A stretch of 64,000 nucleotides of DNA from Pilasporangium apinafurcum (taxonomy: Eukaryota > Oomycota > Peronosporomycetes > Pythiales > Pythiaceae): assembly GCA_001600495.1 (NCBI GenBank), contig BCKE01000012.1:421844-485843 (forward strand), in the 5' to 3' direction. Made by a program: the position numbers and the translations under genes. Within the stretch, counting starts at the first letter, position 1; every line of letters starts with the position of its first letter. Positions 12,535 to 22,366 of the stretch are shown here, one piece after another. The notes beneath the pieces were generated by a model that was not told the DNA's origin, searched no databases, and saw nothing but the letters and a program-made list of their open reading frames with translations.

Positions 12535-13184
12535 GAGTCATGACCTGAGTGGTATATGGAACGAGCACAACGAGACAATGGGCTGATTGTAAATGAGCTG
12601 TTGGGTATTGATAAACATAATCGAGATAAGCTCAAACGGATGCTTGGTTTTTTCTTAGCGAAAACGAGGGACTGATTAATGGTTTTATTGACCAGTAACA
12701 ACAAATCAAGTGTAAATACACACACCCAAGGTTCTTTCTTTTCGCAATTAGCACAATATCAAATGACAAAAGCAAATGCGTCTTCTGTAATCGTACCCTA
12801 CACTAAACAAGATATTGGTTTCCAACCGCCAGCACTATGGGTGCCTAACTGTCAACTCCAAACAAAATTGTGTCTTCGCCCGTAAGTGGATTCCTCTTCC
12901 ACTTTCATATGCTTGACACTTGTACCCATGAAGACGGAACTTCCGCAGAATTCAGCAAAGTCCGTATTTCGCTCTCTTCTGTCTTTATTAGCAATATCGC
13001 CCGACTGCAGTATGCATATTGATGTCATCGGCCACGTAACACACTTGCTCTTCGCGTTGCAATTGCGAGCTCCTCTTCCGAGCAGAAGAACTCAATACTG
13101 ATATCTTCGTCTAACGCCCCTTCTCTATACACTTCCATTTCACTGTAATCTCACCCATACATGTCATACTCCACATTCTTCACA
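12535..13184. other. Convergent intergenic gap
   Basis: 650 bp between the 3' ends of the epsin gene (plus) and the orphan gene at 13185-13997 (minus). Short frames exist on both strands but none has family similarity or splice logic that I can support. Confidence 0.6.
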
Positions 13185-13997
13185 TTAAGAATAGGTTTGC
13201 ACTTCACTATGAGGCTCTATGGAAGAACTAGCAAGTGCATCCGTAGATTTGAGACAAGGTTCTTCCATGTCATGATCGTCCTGGTGACACATGGGCGACG
13301 CTGTTGTATCCCATGATGTGAGCACATTGATCTGGCTAAACGACTTCTTCAAGCGTCCATCTACGCACGCACTATGAGCGTCTTCAACATGAAACGATTT
13401 CCGCTTTCGCAGCCCCTCAGGGCATTTATTCATCACACTGAACGTCGATACGACCCGTAGATGATCAGGAATAGATAGTCGAATCTGGTGCTGTTGACCC
13501 ACAGCATTATCTAATTCTAAACGAGAGATTTCGACGCCATCAAAGTATACACTTTCGTTCATTCCCGTATCCATCGTCTCCTGTTGTTGTTGTTGGCGTT
13601 GCTGCTGCTGGTCTTCCAATCGAAATGATCGCGCATTCTTCATCCGCAACTGTTTACGCAGCACATCTCTCGGCTGTGGAGATGATGGCGGCGTCGATGG
13701 TCGCTCTCGTAACGGGAATACATGGAAATGTTCATTCCGCTTGGGTGACTCCAGCATCACTCCATCACTGCCAGCAGCCATCTCCTCACCATCATCTGTC
13801 ATCATCATCGACTCGTTGTTGTTATAATCAGTGCTACTGCAGCGTCCCTTGCGTGAAAACATATCAACAGCGATACGATTCAGCTTTTCACGCAGCAACA
13901 GCATGTCTTCTGGATCGCTTACCAGCGACTTGCGCCGCAATGTTGCCACCGTGTTCTCCGACGGCGACGTCTTCCGTGGACTGTTCTGTGCCACCAT
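13185..13997 (-). CDS. Unrecognised Ser/Gln-rich protein
   Basis: Single-exon frame of 270 aa. The N-terminus is basic (NSPRKTSPSENTVATLRRK), followed by an acidic Met-rich patch, a Pro/Ser stretch (RPSTPPSSPQPR) with SP/TP sites typical of proline-directed kinase substrates, and a poly-Gln run (13573-13612). Two short motifs repeat: ARSFRLED, and KRKSFHVED with LKKSFSQI, all basic residues followed by SF, resembling basophilic kinase or 14-3-3 sites. I do not recognise the family; a regulatory phosphoprotein is only a guess. Frame length and coherent composition favour a real gene. Confidence 0.6.
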   Translation of the reverse strand: MVAQNSPRKTSPSENTVATLRRKSLVSDPEDMLLLREKLNRIAVDMFSRKGRCSSTDYNNNESMMMTDDGEEMAAGSDGVMLESPKRNEHFHVFPLRERPSTPPSSPQPRDVLRKQLRMKNARSFRLEDQQQQRQQQQQETMDTGMNESVYFDGVEISRLELDNAVGQQHQIRLSIPDHLRVVSTFSVMNKCPEGLRKRKSFHVEDAHSACVDGRLKKSFSQINVLTSWDTTASPMCHQDDHDMEEPCLKSTDALASSSIEPHSEVQTYS

Positions 13998-15089
13998 CGT
14001 CGTCAGTGTATATTTAATTTATCGGTGAGTCCTCCGTTCGTTCGGTAAATGTCTCTCCGTTGTCGGTGTCTTCTTCGTCTTCTTCTTCCCTTGGCGCTCG
14101 CCCCACTCGTCGCGTAATGGCATTTCCTCCTCCTCCACAGGGCATTCCCATACAAAAACCGAGTTCAAAAGAGCTCCTTGCTTAGAGGAGAGGAGGCTCC
14201 TCCCGTCAAAACGGGAGAAAAAAAGCATTAAAACCTTAACGTTATGGTTAAGCTCATTAAACCTCGGGGGGAGTATGATGTTCATTCTAGGTTTTTTATA
14301 TGAGGTTTATTCTATATTTTGTGACAGCCGGTTTTTGTTGCCACTGACGCCATTACGATTGGGCAAAAAATGGGATGAAGATGATAATTCTGACCAATGA
14401 GAGATCGTTTCTTGATTAGTGCCTGAAAAAAACCTCATTCGTTTCAGAGAAGTAAACAAATGAGAGTGGGAGCCGCCGCCCACCTCCTCCCCCTCGTCGT
14501 CTCAAGTGTCAACAAAAAGAGTTGGATTTGAGAGGAATCGAAAAGACACACAGCAGATGTTTAGATAAGGAAGGAATAACTACGAGATGATACAGTGAAA
14601 TGACCATCAACGGACGATAGTGATGATGCTATTGCCTTTGTCTTCAAAGTACATCTATATGTAATGAGAGGAAGTGACACAGAGATCACCTATTGTACAA
14701 ATTGTGCAACATGATGGATCATGACGTCAGTGTAGATCCACAATTGCATGGATGAATCTTGCTAGCGCTTGATTAGGTTGCTTGGATGAACAGCTACTCT
14801 CTTTTGCTTTTTGTTTTTTTTGTATGGGTGTAATCTGAAGTGCGTTGGTTGAAGATGCGATGTCTCCGAAGCGCCGTCCACTCATCAATACAGCTCGCTA
14901 ACTTTCGTTTCGGTTTCGAAGATCCGGTTGACAACCGAAACTGTGCACAATGACACGCGAACACGCGAAGCACTTCGAAAGCAATTGTAAAAAGTTAGTG
15001 AAGTGCCTGGAATAATCTTTGCACTATTTGATATGAGGAAGATGTATCGCATTTTGTTCGACGAGCTAAGCTCCAGTGTACAAACGGCT
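13998..15089. other. Long intergenic region
   Basis: 1,092 bp upstream of the orphan minus-strand gene and downstream of the WW-ankyrin gene (minus). No gene is supported. It contains a cluster of inverted repeats at 14190-14309, described separately. Confidence 0.6.
14190..14309. repeat. Cluster of four inverted repeats
   Basis: Four hairpin-capable repeats lie in tandem. GAGGA-GGC-TCCTC is at 14190-14202. CTCCCGT-CAAA-ACGGGAG is at 14200-14217. CTTAAC with a 6-nt loop and GTTAAG is at 14235-14252. TAAACCTC (14258-14265) pairs with GAGGTTTA (14302-14309) across 36 nt. All four are perfect in their arms. They lie about 190-310 bp upstream of the minus-strand ATG at 13997, so they could be in its 5' leader or promoter. 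Function unknown. Confidence 0.5.
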
Positions 15090-18000
15090 CTATGCGTTGT
15101 TGAAGGTGTCAACGTACCGCGCACGCAGGTTAGCATTCAGTGGACTAGCCGGTGTTTTCTTCTGGATGGACTGCGAGCTAGTTGGTGATAATACGCTCCT
15201 TCTCAAGTTGTTTGATGGGCTCAGCGCGAGCTGAGGCGTCGATATTGACTTGCTGTGGTCATTTTGCTGACCTTGTTGCTGTTTCGCTCGTCGAAGTGCT
15301 TCTTCAATCTCTGGTGGAGGCCTCAACGGCTCGTAGTTGTGCAAGATAGTATCAGTCGTTGCAGGCTCATGATATTCATCCAGATCGTCTTCTTTTATTC
15401 CTATTGTGTCGTTTGCATCAATGGTATCACGACGTGCTGTTTGGTCATCTACCTCTTTCGTGGTCTTTTCGTCCTGCTTCTTGGCTTCATTTCCAAACCC
15501 GAAGATCCATTGCTGGACACAATTCAATGGATTATATAAAGTCTGTTTGACATCTTGCTATATGAGCAATTGTATCTACTTACCGTCCACGACGAACGCT
15601 TTGATGACTTATTATTTGCACCGGCAAGTGTATCATTACGCGATTGACTGGGCACTTCAGAGGATGGTTCTTCGACTGGAACATCGCCCCCTAGTTCCTT
15701 CTCCTCATATTCTTCTAGCAACACCAGTGTCTTTCGCATCGGATGATCCGCAACCAAATCGTCAAACTTGTGTCGCAGCGGTGAACGTGTCTTGAGATTC
15801 GCCAACGCCGTGAGCCCAAACTGGTTGACCACGAAAGGGTCGATACCGTATTCGATGAGGATTTCTACGCAGGCAACGCTGCCATCCCATGCGGCCAGAT
15901 GCAGGGCCGTATCACCGTTTGCATTCACAGCGTCGAGGTTCGCTGCACTTTGCAGCAGAAATTGAGTACAATCGAAATGTCCTTGGAAACAAGCCACCAA
16001 GAGTGGAGTATTCCCTGCTTCATCGCGAACTTCGACGTCAGCAGAATATTCACAAAGCAGCATCACCGCCTCAAGATCACCCAGCTCACACCTGAAAAGA
16101 TAGTAATTGGACAAGATCAGTCAACAAATTTCAATGTTCTCGTGACGTATGCCTTACGCTAAGTGAAGAGGGGTTCCTTTTTCCGCGACATCTCGCTGAT
16201 TTGAAGATAACCCACTGGCTAAACACTCTTGCACTCGGTTTAAATCATGTTTACGAACTGCATCAAAAAGTGCGGAAGCTGCTGGCAGGGTCGGATGTCG
16301 AACATCTTGGTTCCCCAGGAATGGTGAAAATCCTTGTTGCTGTTGATCTCGGAAGGAATTATGCTGCACCTGTTGGCTCCGCTTCACTTCTGAAGCACGA
16401 CCAACATTTTCGAAAAACCGACTCCAGACGGCATCGACACGCGCAGGATCGATCGAAGAATGTGCATTTGCTTCGGCTGTACTCGGTTCCTGTTCTCTCT
16501 CCTGGGTTGAAGGCATGGCCCCCATTTGATGCCGTTTATAATCACTCTCTTCACCTCTTGGGGCGCTGGACCCGCTAACGTAACCACTCACGTTTGACTG
16601 AGAGAAAGAGGGTTGTATCTGATCTTGTACACCGTCCGATCGATAGAAAACATTTCCCGCATTGACTGTATCCGCGTCATTCCGATTTTGCTGTTGATTA
16701 GATTGATCAAAGGAACGGTTTGAAGTGGCGTAGTTTCTTCCATTGCTTTCATAAAAAGCACCCTGCGCCACCATAGCGTCGCTAAGTCTCGATTGCTGTC
16801 TGTCAGAGTTCCAAGTTTCATGGAGCTCATTGAATTGGTTAAGCAAATCGGCGTACTGCTCCATACTTGTGTGGAGTTGCATTTGTAGCTCGTCTTCGAA
16901 GTGAGCATGTTCGGCACGTTCGCGGCGTAGCTTTTCCTGTGCAATCCTTGCGATGTACTCGAGCGTGTCGCATCGCGAGCGTAGAGCATGATGCGATGCA
17001 CGAATACTTTTCAGTTCCAGTTCATGAGTTTCAACTTGCTTTTGCAACTGGGATGAAAGATCTTTTTCCTACAAATACGCAGGTGCTGTAGTAGGCAACC
17101 ATTAAGAAGATCAAGTGTACGAATCAGACCTACCTTTTCTAACTCATACTTGAGCTGGGCATAATCCGATTTAATCGATCCAAGCTGTAGAAGATGGTTT
17201 TCTTCTCTTCGTTGTGACTCCTGAGAAAATACAAAGCATTTTTAACCGACGACCAGTGATACAATGGTTAAGATTTCTTAAGGTGGAGCTACATTTACCC
17301 GTTCTTCCTCTTTCATTGCCTTGAGTTGACGTTGTGCATAGTCCACATATTGGTAAACAGCATTATATATGTTCGCGTCTGCTCCATCCAACATTTGAAA
17401 TACTTGCAACTGCAATGTGCTAAGAGATGAATCATTGGCATCACTACGATCAGCATTCGATGGCATTGCTGATGAAGCGGAGTTTATTGAAGGACTGTTT
17501 TGGATATTTGCAAACCCAGTAGCGCTTTGCAACAACTGAACGCATTCCGTCTGATTTTCCATAATACTTGCGATTAATGGTGTCCGACCGAGCGAATCTT
17601 CGGTATTTGTAGCTGCTCCGTAACCGAGAAGCAGTGCAACCGCCTCTGTGTTTCCTAATTCCGCGGCTACATGTAACGGTGATTCGTTCTCTGCGTTCGC
17701 CTGATCTACCAGGGATCGATTTTCCCCGCATTTCTCAAACAAATACGACAATATCTGGACACAACTCGCTCGATCGTGAACCATGACAGCGTGATGAATC
17801 ACAGAGTTACCCTCACTATCCGTGATCTGCATAGAAGCATTCGTATCCACGAGAAACTTGACAATGTCGGGATGATTGTGGTAGCATGCCATTAACAGTG
17901 GTGTCATATTGCTCGTCAATGCGCAGGCATCCACATTGGCGCCATAATAGACCAACATTCTCGCTCCTGGAAGATTTCCATTTTGACATGCTACATGCAG

Positions 18001-19359
18001 CGCTGTGACTCCCATTGCGTTCACGATGTTCACATCCATACCATTTTGTAGCATCTGTTCCAGTTGTGTGACTGATTGTTCATCATTTCTGGATGCAGCT
18101 TGCATGAATTCATCGATTGAAAACCCAGTATTATTCTCATTTCGATGCGGAAGTAACCATTGGGATTGTTGTGTGATGGGATTGTAATAGTACGAGATCC
18201 CTTCCTCTGAAACACAGAGGACCCACTCGTCATCTATTGTGTTGGGAGTTGAGCCTGAAGATGCTTGACGAGGAGATATTGGTGACGGCCGCATCGTGGC
18301 GAAGCTATTTGGTTCGGATTGTTGGGATTGAGAAGTAGGGATTGTCTCGCTCTGCTGCACCTTTCCATCCATTTGGCCATCATCTATTTCTGATATGCTT
18401 GTTACGTTATCTTGCTGTCCGGCATCTGTAGTTCTTGTCGAATCACGTGCATCCGTTGGTGCGTTCGATTGCTCAGCTGCAGTTGGGAAATCAATGAGTG
18501 ATCCATCATCACTACTACTACCACCATCAAGAGATTCTTCTTGGGGTGTAGTTTTGTCGCCAGCGCTATCGTGGCTATAATGCTCATTTGCTTGAGTGGC
18601 ATCAATTCGTTTTGGGGCTGGTGAAGCGGTCTGTCTTTGCTGTTGTTCGTCTCCACGAGGCGATGCTGATGTGGTCGCTGTATCAGACACCACTGGATCC
18701 TTCTCCTCCTTCTCCTCCTTCTCCTCCTTCTCCTTCTCCTCCTCTTCCTCCTTCTTCTCCTCTTCCTCCTCTTCCTCCTCATTTTCTCCTTCCTCCGCTA
18801 TGCTTTGCTCGTGCATTGGACGCTCCTTTGTCGACGATGCTGCTGTCGCTGGCAGCTTATCCCGCCTATCTTCACTGCTTTGTGCATCCGATTGCGGAGG
18901 ATCACCTTCTGGTATGGCTGACTGAGCAGGAACTGACCGCGGAAGTTGTCGTCTCGTCTCGTGGCCAGTGCCATACCGTGGTGTATCCCCATGCCTCCGT
19001 CCACTTTGACGCGAACTTCCCCATTCGTTTTGATTGGCTGTGCGGTCTTCCTTCGTTTCGACTGGTGATAGTGATGGTGGCTGAACATGTAGCGTGCGGA
19101 CATGGAGAGTCAGTGGAGCAGGAGGTGGAACTTCTGGTGAACGCGTCTGTGCATCATGATGAACCGTGTCACCACCACCACCACCTCCATCACTGCTATC
19201 AGCGTCATTCGTTATTGTTGTCGGTAGTTCCTGATGCGTTTGTTCATTGTGTTCGACTTCGGCTGCCTCGATCTCCCGCATTTTGGCCATTCTCACGACG
19301 CACTTGCGCACATTTGTGCCACACGCCTCTTCATGATTCAACAACCACTTTAGTAGCAT
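15090..19359 (-). CDS. WW-ankyrin-coiled coil-ankyrin protein
   Basis: Large scaffold-like protein of 1329 aa. Exons (minus): 17299-19359, 17134-17220, 16158-17068, 15584-16091 and 15090-15512; introns of 65-78 nt keep frame throughout. The first third is low complexity, with a long poly-Glu/Lys run (about 18700-18785) and many S/T-Q residues. A WW domain lies at about 18142-18231 (EWVLCVSEEGISYYYNP...QSQWLLPHR), with Trp/Tyr positions kept. A first ankyrin array follows (GVTALHVACQNGNLPGARML, MTPLLMACYHNHPDIVKFL, ESPLHVAAELGNTEAVALLL, LGRTPLIASIMEN). A coiled coil (EESQRREENHLLQLG...EKLRRERAEHAHFEDELQ) and a Gln-rich linker lead to a second array split by intron 16092-16157 (KGTPLHLAC, GNTPLLVACFQGHFDCTQFL, GDTALHLAAWDGS). 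The tail is low complexity. No enzymatic domain is seen; protein binding through WW (Pro-rich ligands) and ankyrins is inferred. Confidence 0.85.
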
Positions 19360-19660
19360 AACCAGTTCAACATGACCTAATCAGTTGGAATAATTAGGAT
19401 ACATCCTAAATATGTGTATCAAAAACCATGACAACCTAAACAATTTTATCCAATCGCGTTCTCATTTCAATTTATATATAACCAATTAGATTGCGTCTTC
19501 GTTCCGTTGGATCTTGAGAAGCAGTAGTAAATAGTACACCAAATGCCAACTCTGAACAAATGTATTCTGCAAAATCAAAGCCAAAAAGAGATGCACCAAG
19601 TTACCTAGGAGGTGTATGCACTACGCTGTCTACACTAACACCAATTTGTTTTGTTCATGT
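19360..19660. other. Intergenic gap
   Basis: 301 bp between two minus-strand genes; it would hold the promoter of the WW-ankyrin gene and the 3' end of the orphan at 19661. AT-rich, nothing else seen. Confidence 0.55.
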
Positions 19661-20161
19661 TCACGCGGAAAGTGCTGCATTTGGTGCTGGTCGGTGCAGC
19701 TTCCACATTGAGTGATCTATTCCGCTTGGTGGTGCTTTTGCAAACTGGAACTCGCCTTGATGGAACGGTGTCCATCCATACGCAAGCCCAGTTACCTGAC
19801 CACGTGGCTTGGTCGCTTGTCGTTGTGTTTGGTCTGTTTGCTGCTGTTCTTCAACACGTGCGCTCAACAACAGGTGTCGATCTGTGGCGATGAGGGCGTT
19901 GAATTCGTCCAGACTCTGTGGCAGCTTGAGCATTCCTTCGGCGTCCTCCTGATCAATCACTGCATCATCTTCTTTGTTGTCGTCAACGTCATCCAAAAAG
20001 TCTAACAACTCGACGCTCGACGGATCGACTATCAACATTGAGCATTGTGTGTTTAAGCGACTTTGGCTCATAAGCGAAGTCTGGTAGATTGAGCATGTAT
20101 TTGCAAGAGGCGGCTGCGTCATATTGTCATCCTTCAACCAGTCTGCACAAGAATACAGCAT
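19661..20161 (-). CDS. Unrecognised acidic protein
   Basis: 166 aa from the ATG at 20161, which follows a pyrimidine-rich leader. The same frame is open further upstream to 20242. The centre is acidic (ELLDFLDDVDDNKEDDAVID), followed by a Gln-rich stretch and a C-terminus with a possible motif, GLAYGWTPFHQGEFQFAK. No signal peptide or membrane segment is apparent. TTCTTGTGCAG near 20146-20156 resembles an intron acceptor, so a short upstream exon is possible. Family not recognised. Confidence 0.45.
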   Translation of the reverse strand: MLYSCADWLKDDNMTQPPLANTCSIYQTSLMSQSRLNTQCSMLIVDPSSVELLDFLDDVDDNKEDDAVIDQEDAEGMLKLPQSLDEFNALIATDRHLLLSARVEEQQQTDQTQRQATKPRGQVTGLAYGWTPFHQGEFQFAKAPPSGIDHSMWKLHRPAPNAALSA

Positions 20162-20344
20162 GGTAGTGAAGTGTAGAGAGAGAGGAACTTTAGTGGAGGT
20201 GCTTGATGGAAAGATCGCTTTTTTGTGAATGAACACCACCACTCACCCCATTGGTGCACAATTGTCAGAAACCATCTGTCCGTTTCTTAGCCACATTATT
20301 TTGTCGCTGTCATGTGGCCGAGCAAGTCGATTAGTCACACTTTG

Positions 20345-20373
20345 ATTTATTTATCTATTTATTTATTTATTTG
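20345..20373. repeat. TTTA-type simple repeat
   Basis: A run of TTTATCTATTTATTTATTTA-type units about 30 bp before the right end of the Fanzor element. It is the kind of AT-rich microsatellite often found beside transposon insertions. Confidence 0.6.
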
Positions 20374-20400
20374 CCAAGAGACTCACTCACTACTTGTGAT

Positions 20401-20482
20401 TACCAGAATACGGCCTAACCGTGTGGACACGTTTGAAAAGTTGGTTGACTCCCCCACTGTCCACGGATACTTTTCCTATACT
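20401..20482 (-). ncRNA. Candidate guide-RNA tail of the Fanzor element
   Basis: Noncoding stretch after the Fanzor stop, conserved at roughly 75% in the second copy (33571-33655). TGGACA (20424-20429) pairs with TGTCCA (20458-20463) across a 28-nt loop, extended by CCG/CGG with a 2-nt bulge. The other copy keeps the stem as TGGACG/CGTCCA with the same loop length. In TnpB/Fanzor systems the guide (omega) RNA is made from the 3' end of the gene and flanking sequence, so this is the expected place. Transcription is not shown here. Confidence 0.4.
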
Positions 20483-21691
20483 CTATTCTCTTCCTACATT
20501 CTTTTCTCCTCGTCGTAACTCTGGCGGTCTTGGAAGTCCATGTAGGAGACATATAGTGAGTGTAAGGATGCTCTTCGACGCATTCCCATCTCGCTCCCAC
20601 GTGATTCTGCATTCGCTGTTGTTACAGCGGAGAACCTGGCGGGAAAACTTGATGCTTGCGCTTCCATCAGCCTTCTTCCTCGGAAATGGTGTCTCCTCAA
20701 GCTGCTGGTAGCACTCAGAGCATCGCTGACTCGTACAGTACTCATCGATCTGCAGCACAGTCGCGGGCTTTGCCAGCTCATGTGTGAATTGCTTCACGGG
20801 TCCATGCGCGTGATCCTTGACGAAGTTCTTTTGACTCCAGTCACTGAGGCCAATGTAAACCTGAGGACTTGGCGTGGGTACCAACCGCTTTGCCAAATGT
20901 ACCAACGTCTTCCGACTAAATCTGGACTGAAGAAAACGCCATTTACGAAATAGATGGCTTGCACAAAAACTCACCAAGAAGTCAAGGTGCCTTCACACAT
21001 ACTTGACTTTTCCCATATACCGATCATACGACGCTGTCTTGAACGAAGGCATCTCCCGGATAATCTTTCTGTACTCATATTCCCGCTGCTTCAATTTCTC
21101 GTGCCAGAACGTACACTTGTTCATTCCGGCGAGATGCCTGTACTCTCGCATAGATATCTGTTGCATGTCGTACTGCTGGTTACTGGTTCGCTTACGTCGA
21201 ACACCGTGCTTGTGTCTCCTCTTTCTTTTCTTCTTTCGCTTCTCTCGTCGTTTCTGCTTCGACTCTCTCACTTGGCTTTGCTTGGGTATCCTTCCGTTGC
21301 ATTTCGCTTTCTTCTCTTCCACATCAACTTCTCGCATACGAATGGCAGTGCAGAGCGATTGTGTACCAGGGTCGATCCCAACGACAGTATTGGGAACGCA
21401 ATTGTCAAGAGGTACCATCATATTTTCGTCTTTCACGGGACGCTGCTGGAGATATTCATTCTTGAAAAAGATGTTTCTAGCAGCATTGACATCTCTGTCA
21501 GTGAGGATACTCCAAGACTTTCTGATACCAAACATCTTGTTGAGAAGTTGCTTCTGTTCCTTTGTTGGATACAACCTCATTTTCAAGATGCTGTTTGGAT
21601 TTGGTTTATCTATTTTGCATCGTTTGATGGGCGTGAACCATGATTTGGATGCTATGCTCTTTACATATTTGTGCGAGGAGTCCGTATTCAA
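20483..21691 (-). CDS. Fanzor RNA-guided nuclease homologue (TnpB family)
   Basis: TnpB/Fanzor proteins are transposon-encoded RNA-guided DNA endonucleases with a RuvC fold. Two frames in phase, 20996-21691 and 20486-20992, are separated by one TGA at 20993-20995. That TGA lies inside a possible 45-nt intron (20958-21002, GTATGT...GCAAG) that would keep frame. Visible motifs: TnpB start block KMRLYPTKEQKQLL; RuvC-I VVGIDPGTQSLCTAI (Asp at about 21371-21373); a very basic helix (KRREKRKKKRKRRHKH); a bridge-like segment (MREYRHLAGMNKCTF); GPVKQFTHELAK; IDEYCTSQRCSEC with the likely RuvC-II Glu at 20741-20743; a CxxC...CxxxxC zinc finger (last pair in CNNSEC); and RuvC-III WERDGNASKSI with Asp at 20588-20590. 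The segment between the start block and RuvC-I is much shorter than usual for TnpB and carries an extra DRDVNAARNI motif, suggesting deletion or rearrangement. Activity is doubtful; family assignment is firm. Confidence 0.8.
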
Positions 21692-21812
21692 ATCGGTCTT
21701 GGATAGTAACCATAATCCTCGAGATCTGCTTTTTACATGCCATTTCTACTAATCTGGACAGTCCTGGCTTGCTGTCCTTGAGACCGGAACCAATGTCGAT
21801 CTTCTCGGGCAT
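21606..21812 (-). pseudogene. IS607-type serine recombinase (TnpA) fragment
   Basis: A 68-residue frame matching the middle of IS607 resolvase-type transposases: DIGSGLKDSKPGLSRLVEMA, then ISRIMVTIQDRFEYG and CKEHSIQIMV. The family consensus is (D)IGSGLNxxRxGLxxLLE...V.VTYKDRLxRFG...I.V. The N-terminal YARVS-type segment with the catalytic Ser is absent, and residues around DRFEYG look shortened compared with DRLxRFGF. Its 3' end overlaps the start of the Fanzor frame, as tnpA and tnpB often do. Judged a non-functional remnant. Confidence 0.75.
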
Positions 21813-22366
21813 GTACTGTTATTGACTTGCATCCTTTTTTGAAAAGAAGGATAGTGGAGAAAAGATCTCATTGTGGAGAATTGAAAACAAGTTTCTGTTT
21901 CTATCGATAGGGAGAAAAAACACGTCAAAGTATATCCTACCGGTGGGAGAAATGGGGAATAAAGGTTAAAAAGCGAATCCGCCCATGCGCAGTCATACAA
22001 TGAGAGACTCGCCGAAACACTCAGTAGTTCACCTGCATACTTTTTCCATGGAATGATTTCTGTTCAGTAGTGTTGTTTGAACACGAAACCACCATCGTTT
22101 GTTCCAAGCAACGCACCAGCCGTTGCGAACGTTCCAACGTACATACTTGACCTCCCAAGAAAAAAAATAGAAACGCTTTGACAATAGTACATTCTAATGA
22201 TCACCGTATCACGACCATCTTCTGGTCTTGAAAAAGATCGCTTGATATCCTTGGTCAGGTAGCTCACCGGTACACTTGACCGACCTGCACAAGTAGATGA
22301 TAGCGGCAAATTCGTGAATTTACTAATGCTTTTCCCTACTATTTGTCATTTGCTTCATAAGCAGGA
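21813..22366. other. Gap between Fanzor element and WW-pseudokinase gene
   Basis: 554 bp. On the minus strand at 22064-22309 an 81-codon frame ends in a smooth hydrophobic peptide (MYVGTFATAGALLGTNDGG), and a strong pyrimidine tract plus AG precedes it. This could be the last exon of a very small gene divergent from the kinase gene, but I cannot assemble a convincing first exon. Otherwise nothing is seen. The missing left part of the IS607 element would have lain here. Confidence 0.35.

Larger units (their letters stand above)
20401..21812 (-). mobile_element. IS607-type element with Fanzor (eukaryotic TnpB)
   Basis: Remains of a eukaryotic IS607-like DNA transposon on the minus strand. At its 5' side is a fragment of an IS607 serine recombinase (21606-21812). 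Downstream and partly overlapping is a Fanzor gene (20483-21691), and then a noncoding tail to about 20401 that is shared with a second copy at 33571-33870. IS607 elements in bacteria carry tnpA (serine recombinase) plus tnpB; the same pair here identifies the source. The left end is not visible and the recombinase lacks its N-terminal catalytic part, so the element is probably 5'-truncated and not autonomously mobile. The right end is set by where similarity to the second copy stops. Confidence 0.8.

Noticed and set aside
12256-12568. Poly-Cys or poly-Leu minus-strand frames
   Set aside because: Reverse reading of the Gln/Met-rich tail of epsin.
18588-19361. 257-codon plus-strand frame rich in Ser/Pro
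   Set aside because: Antisense to the Glu/Lys-rich part of the WW-ankyrin gene; open only because of the biased composition.
20954-21752. Long plus-strand frames over the Fanzor gene
   Set aside because: Antisense of a Lys/Arg-rich coding region; they encode Leu/Phe-rich sequence with no recognisable motif.
22064-22309. Small minus-strand frame ending MYVGTFATAGALLGTNDGG
   Set aside because: A good acceptor-like signal precedes it, but no coherent first exon or family match could be assembled; left as a note in the gap entry.
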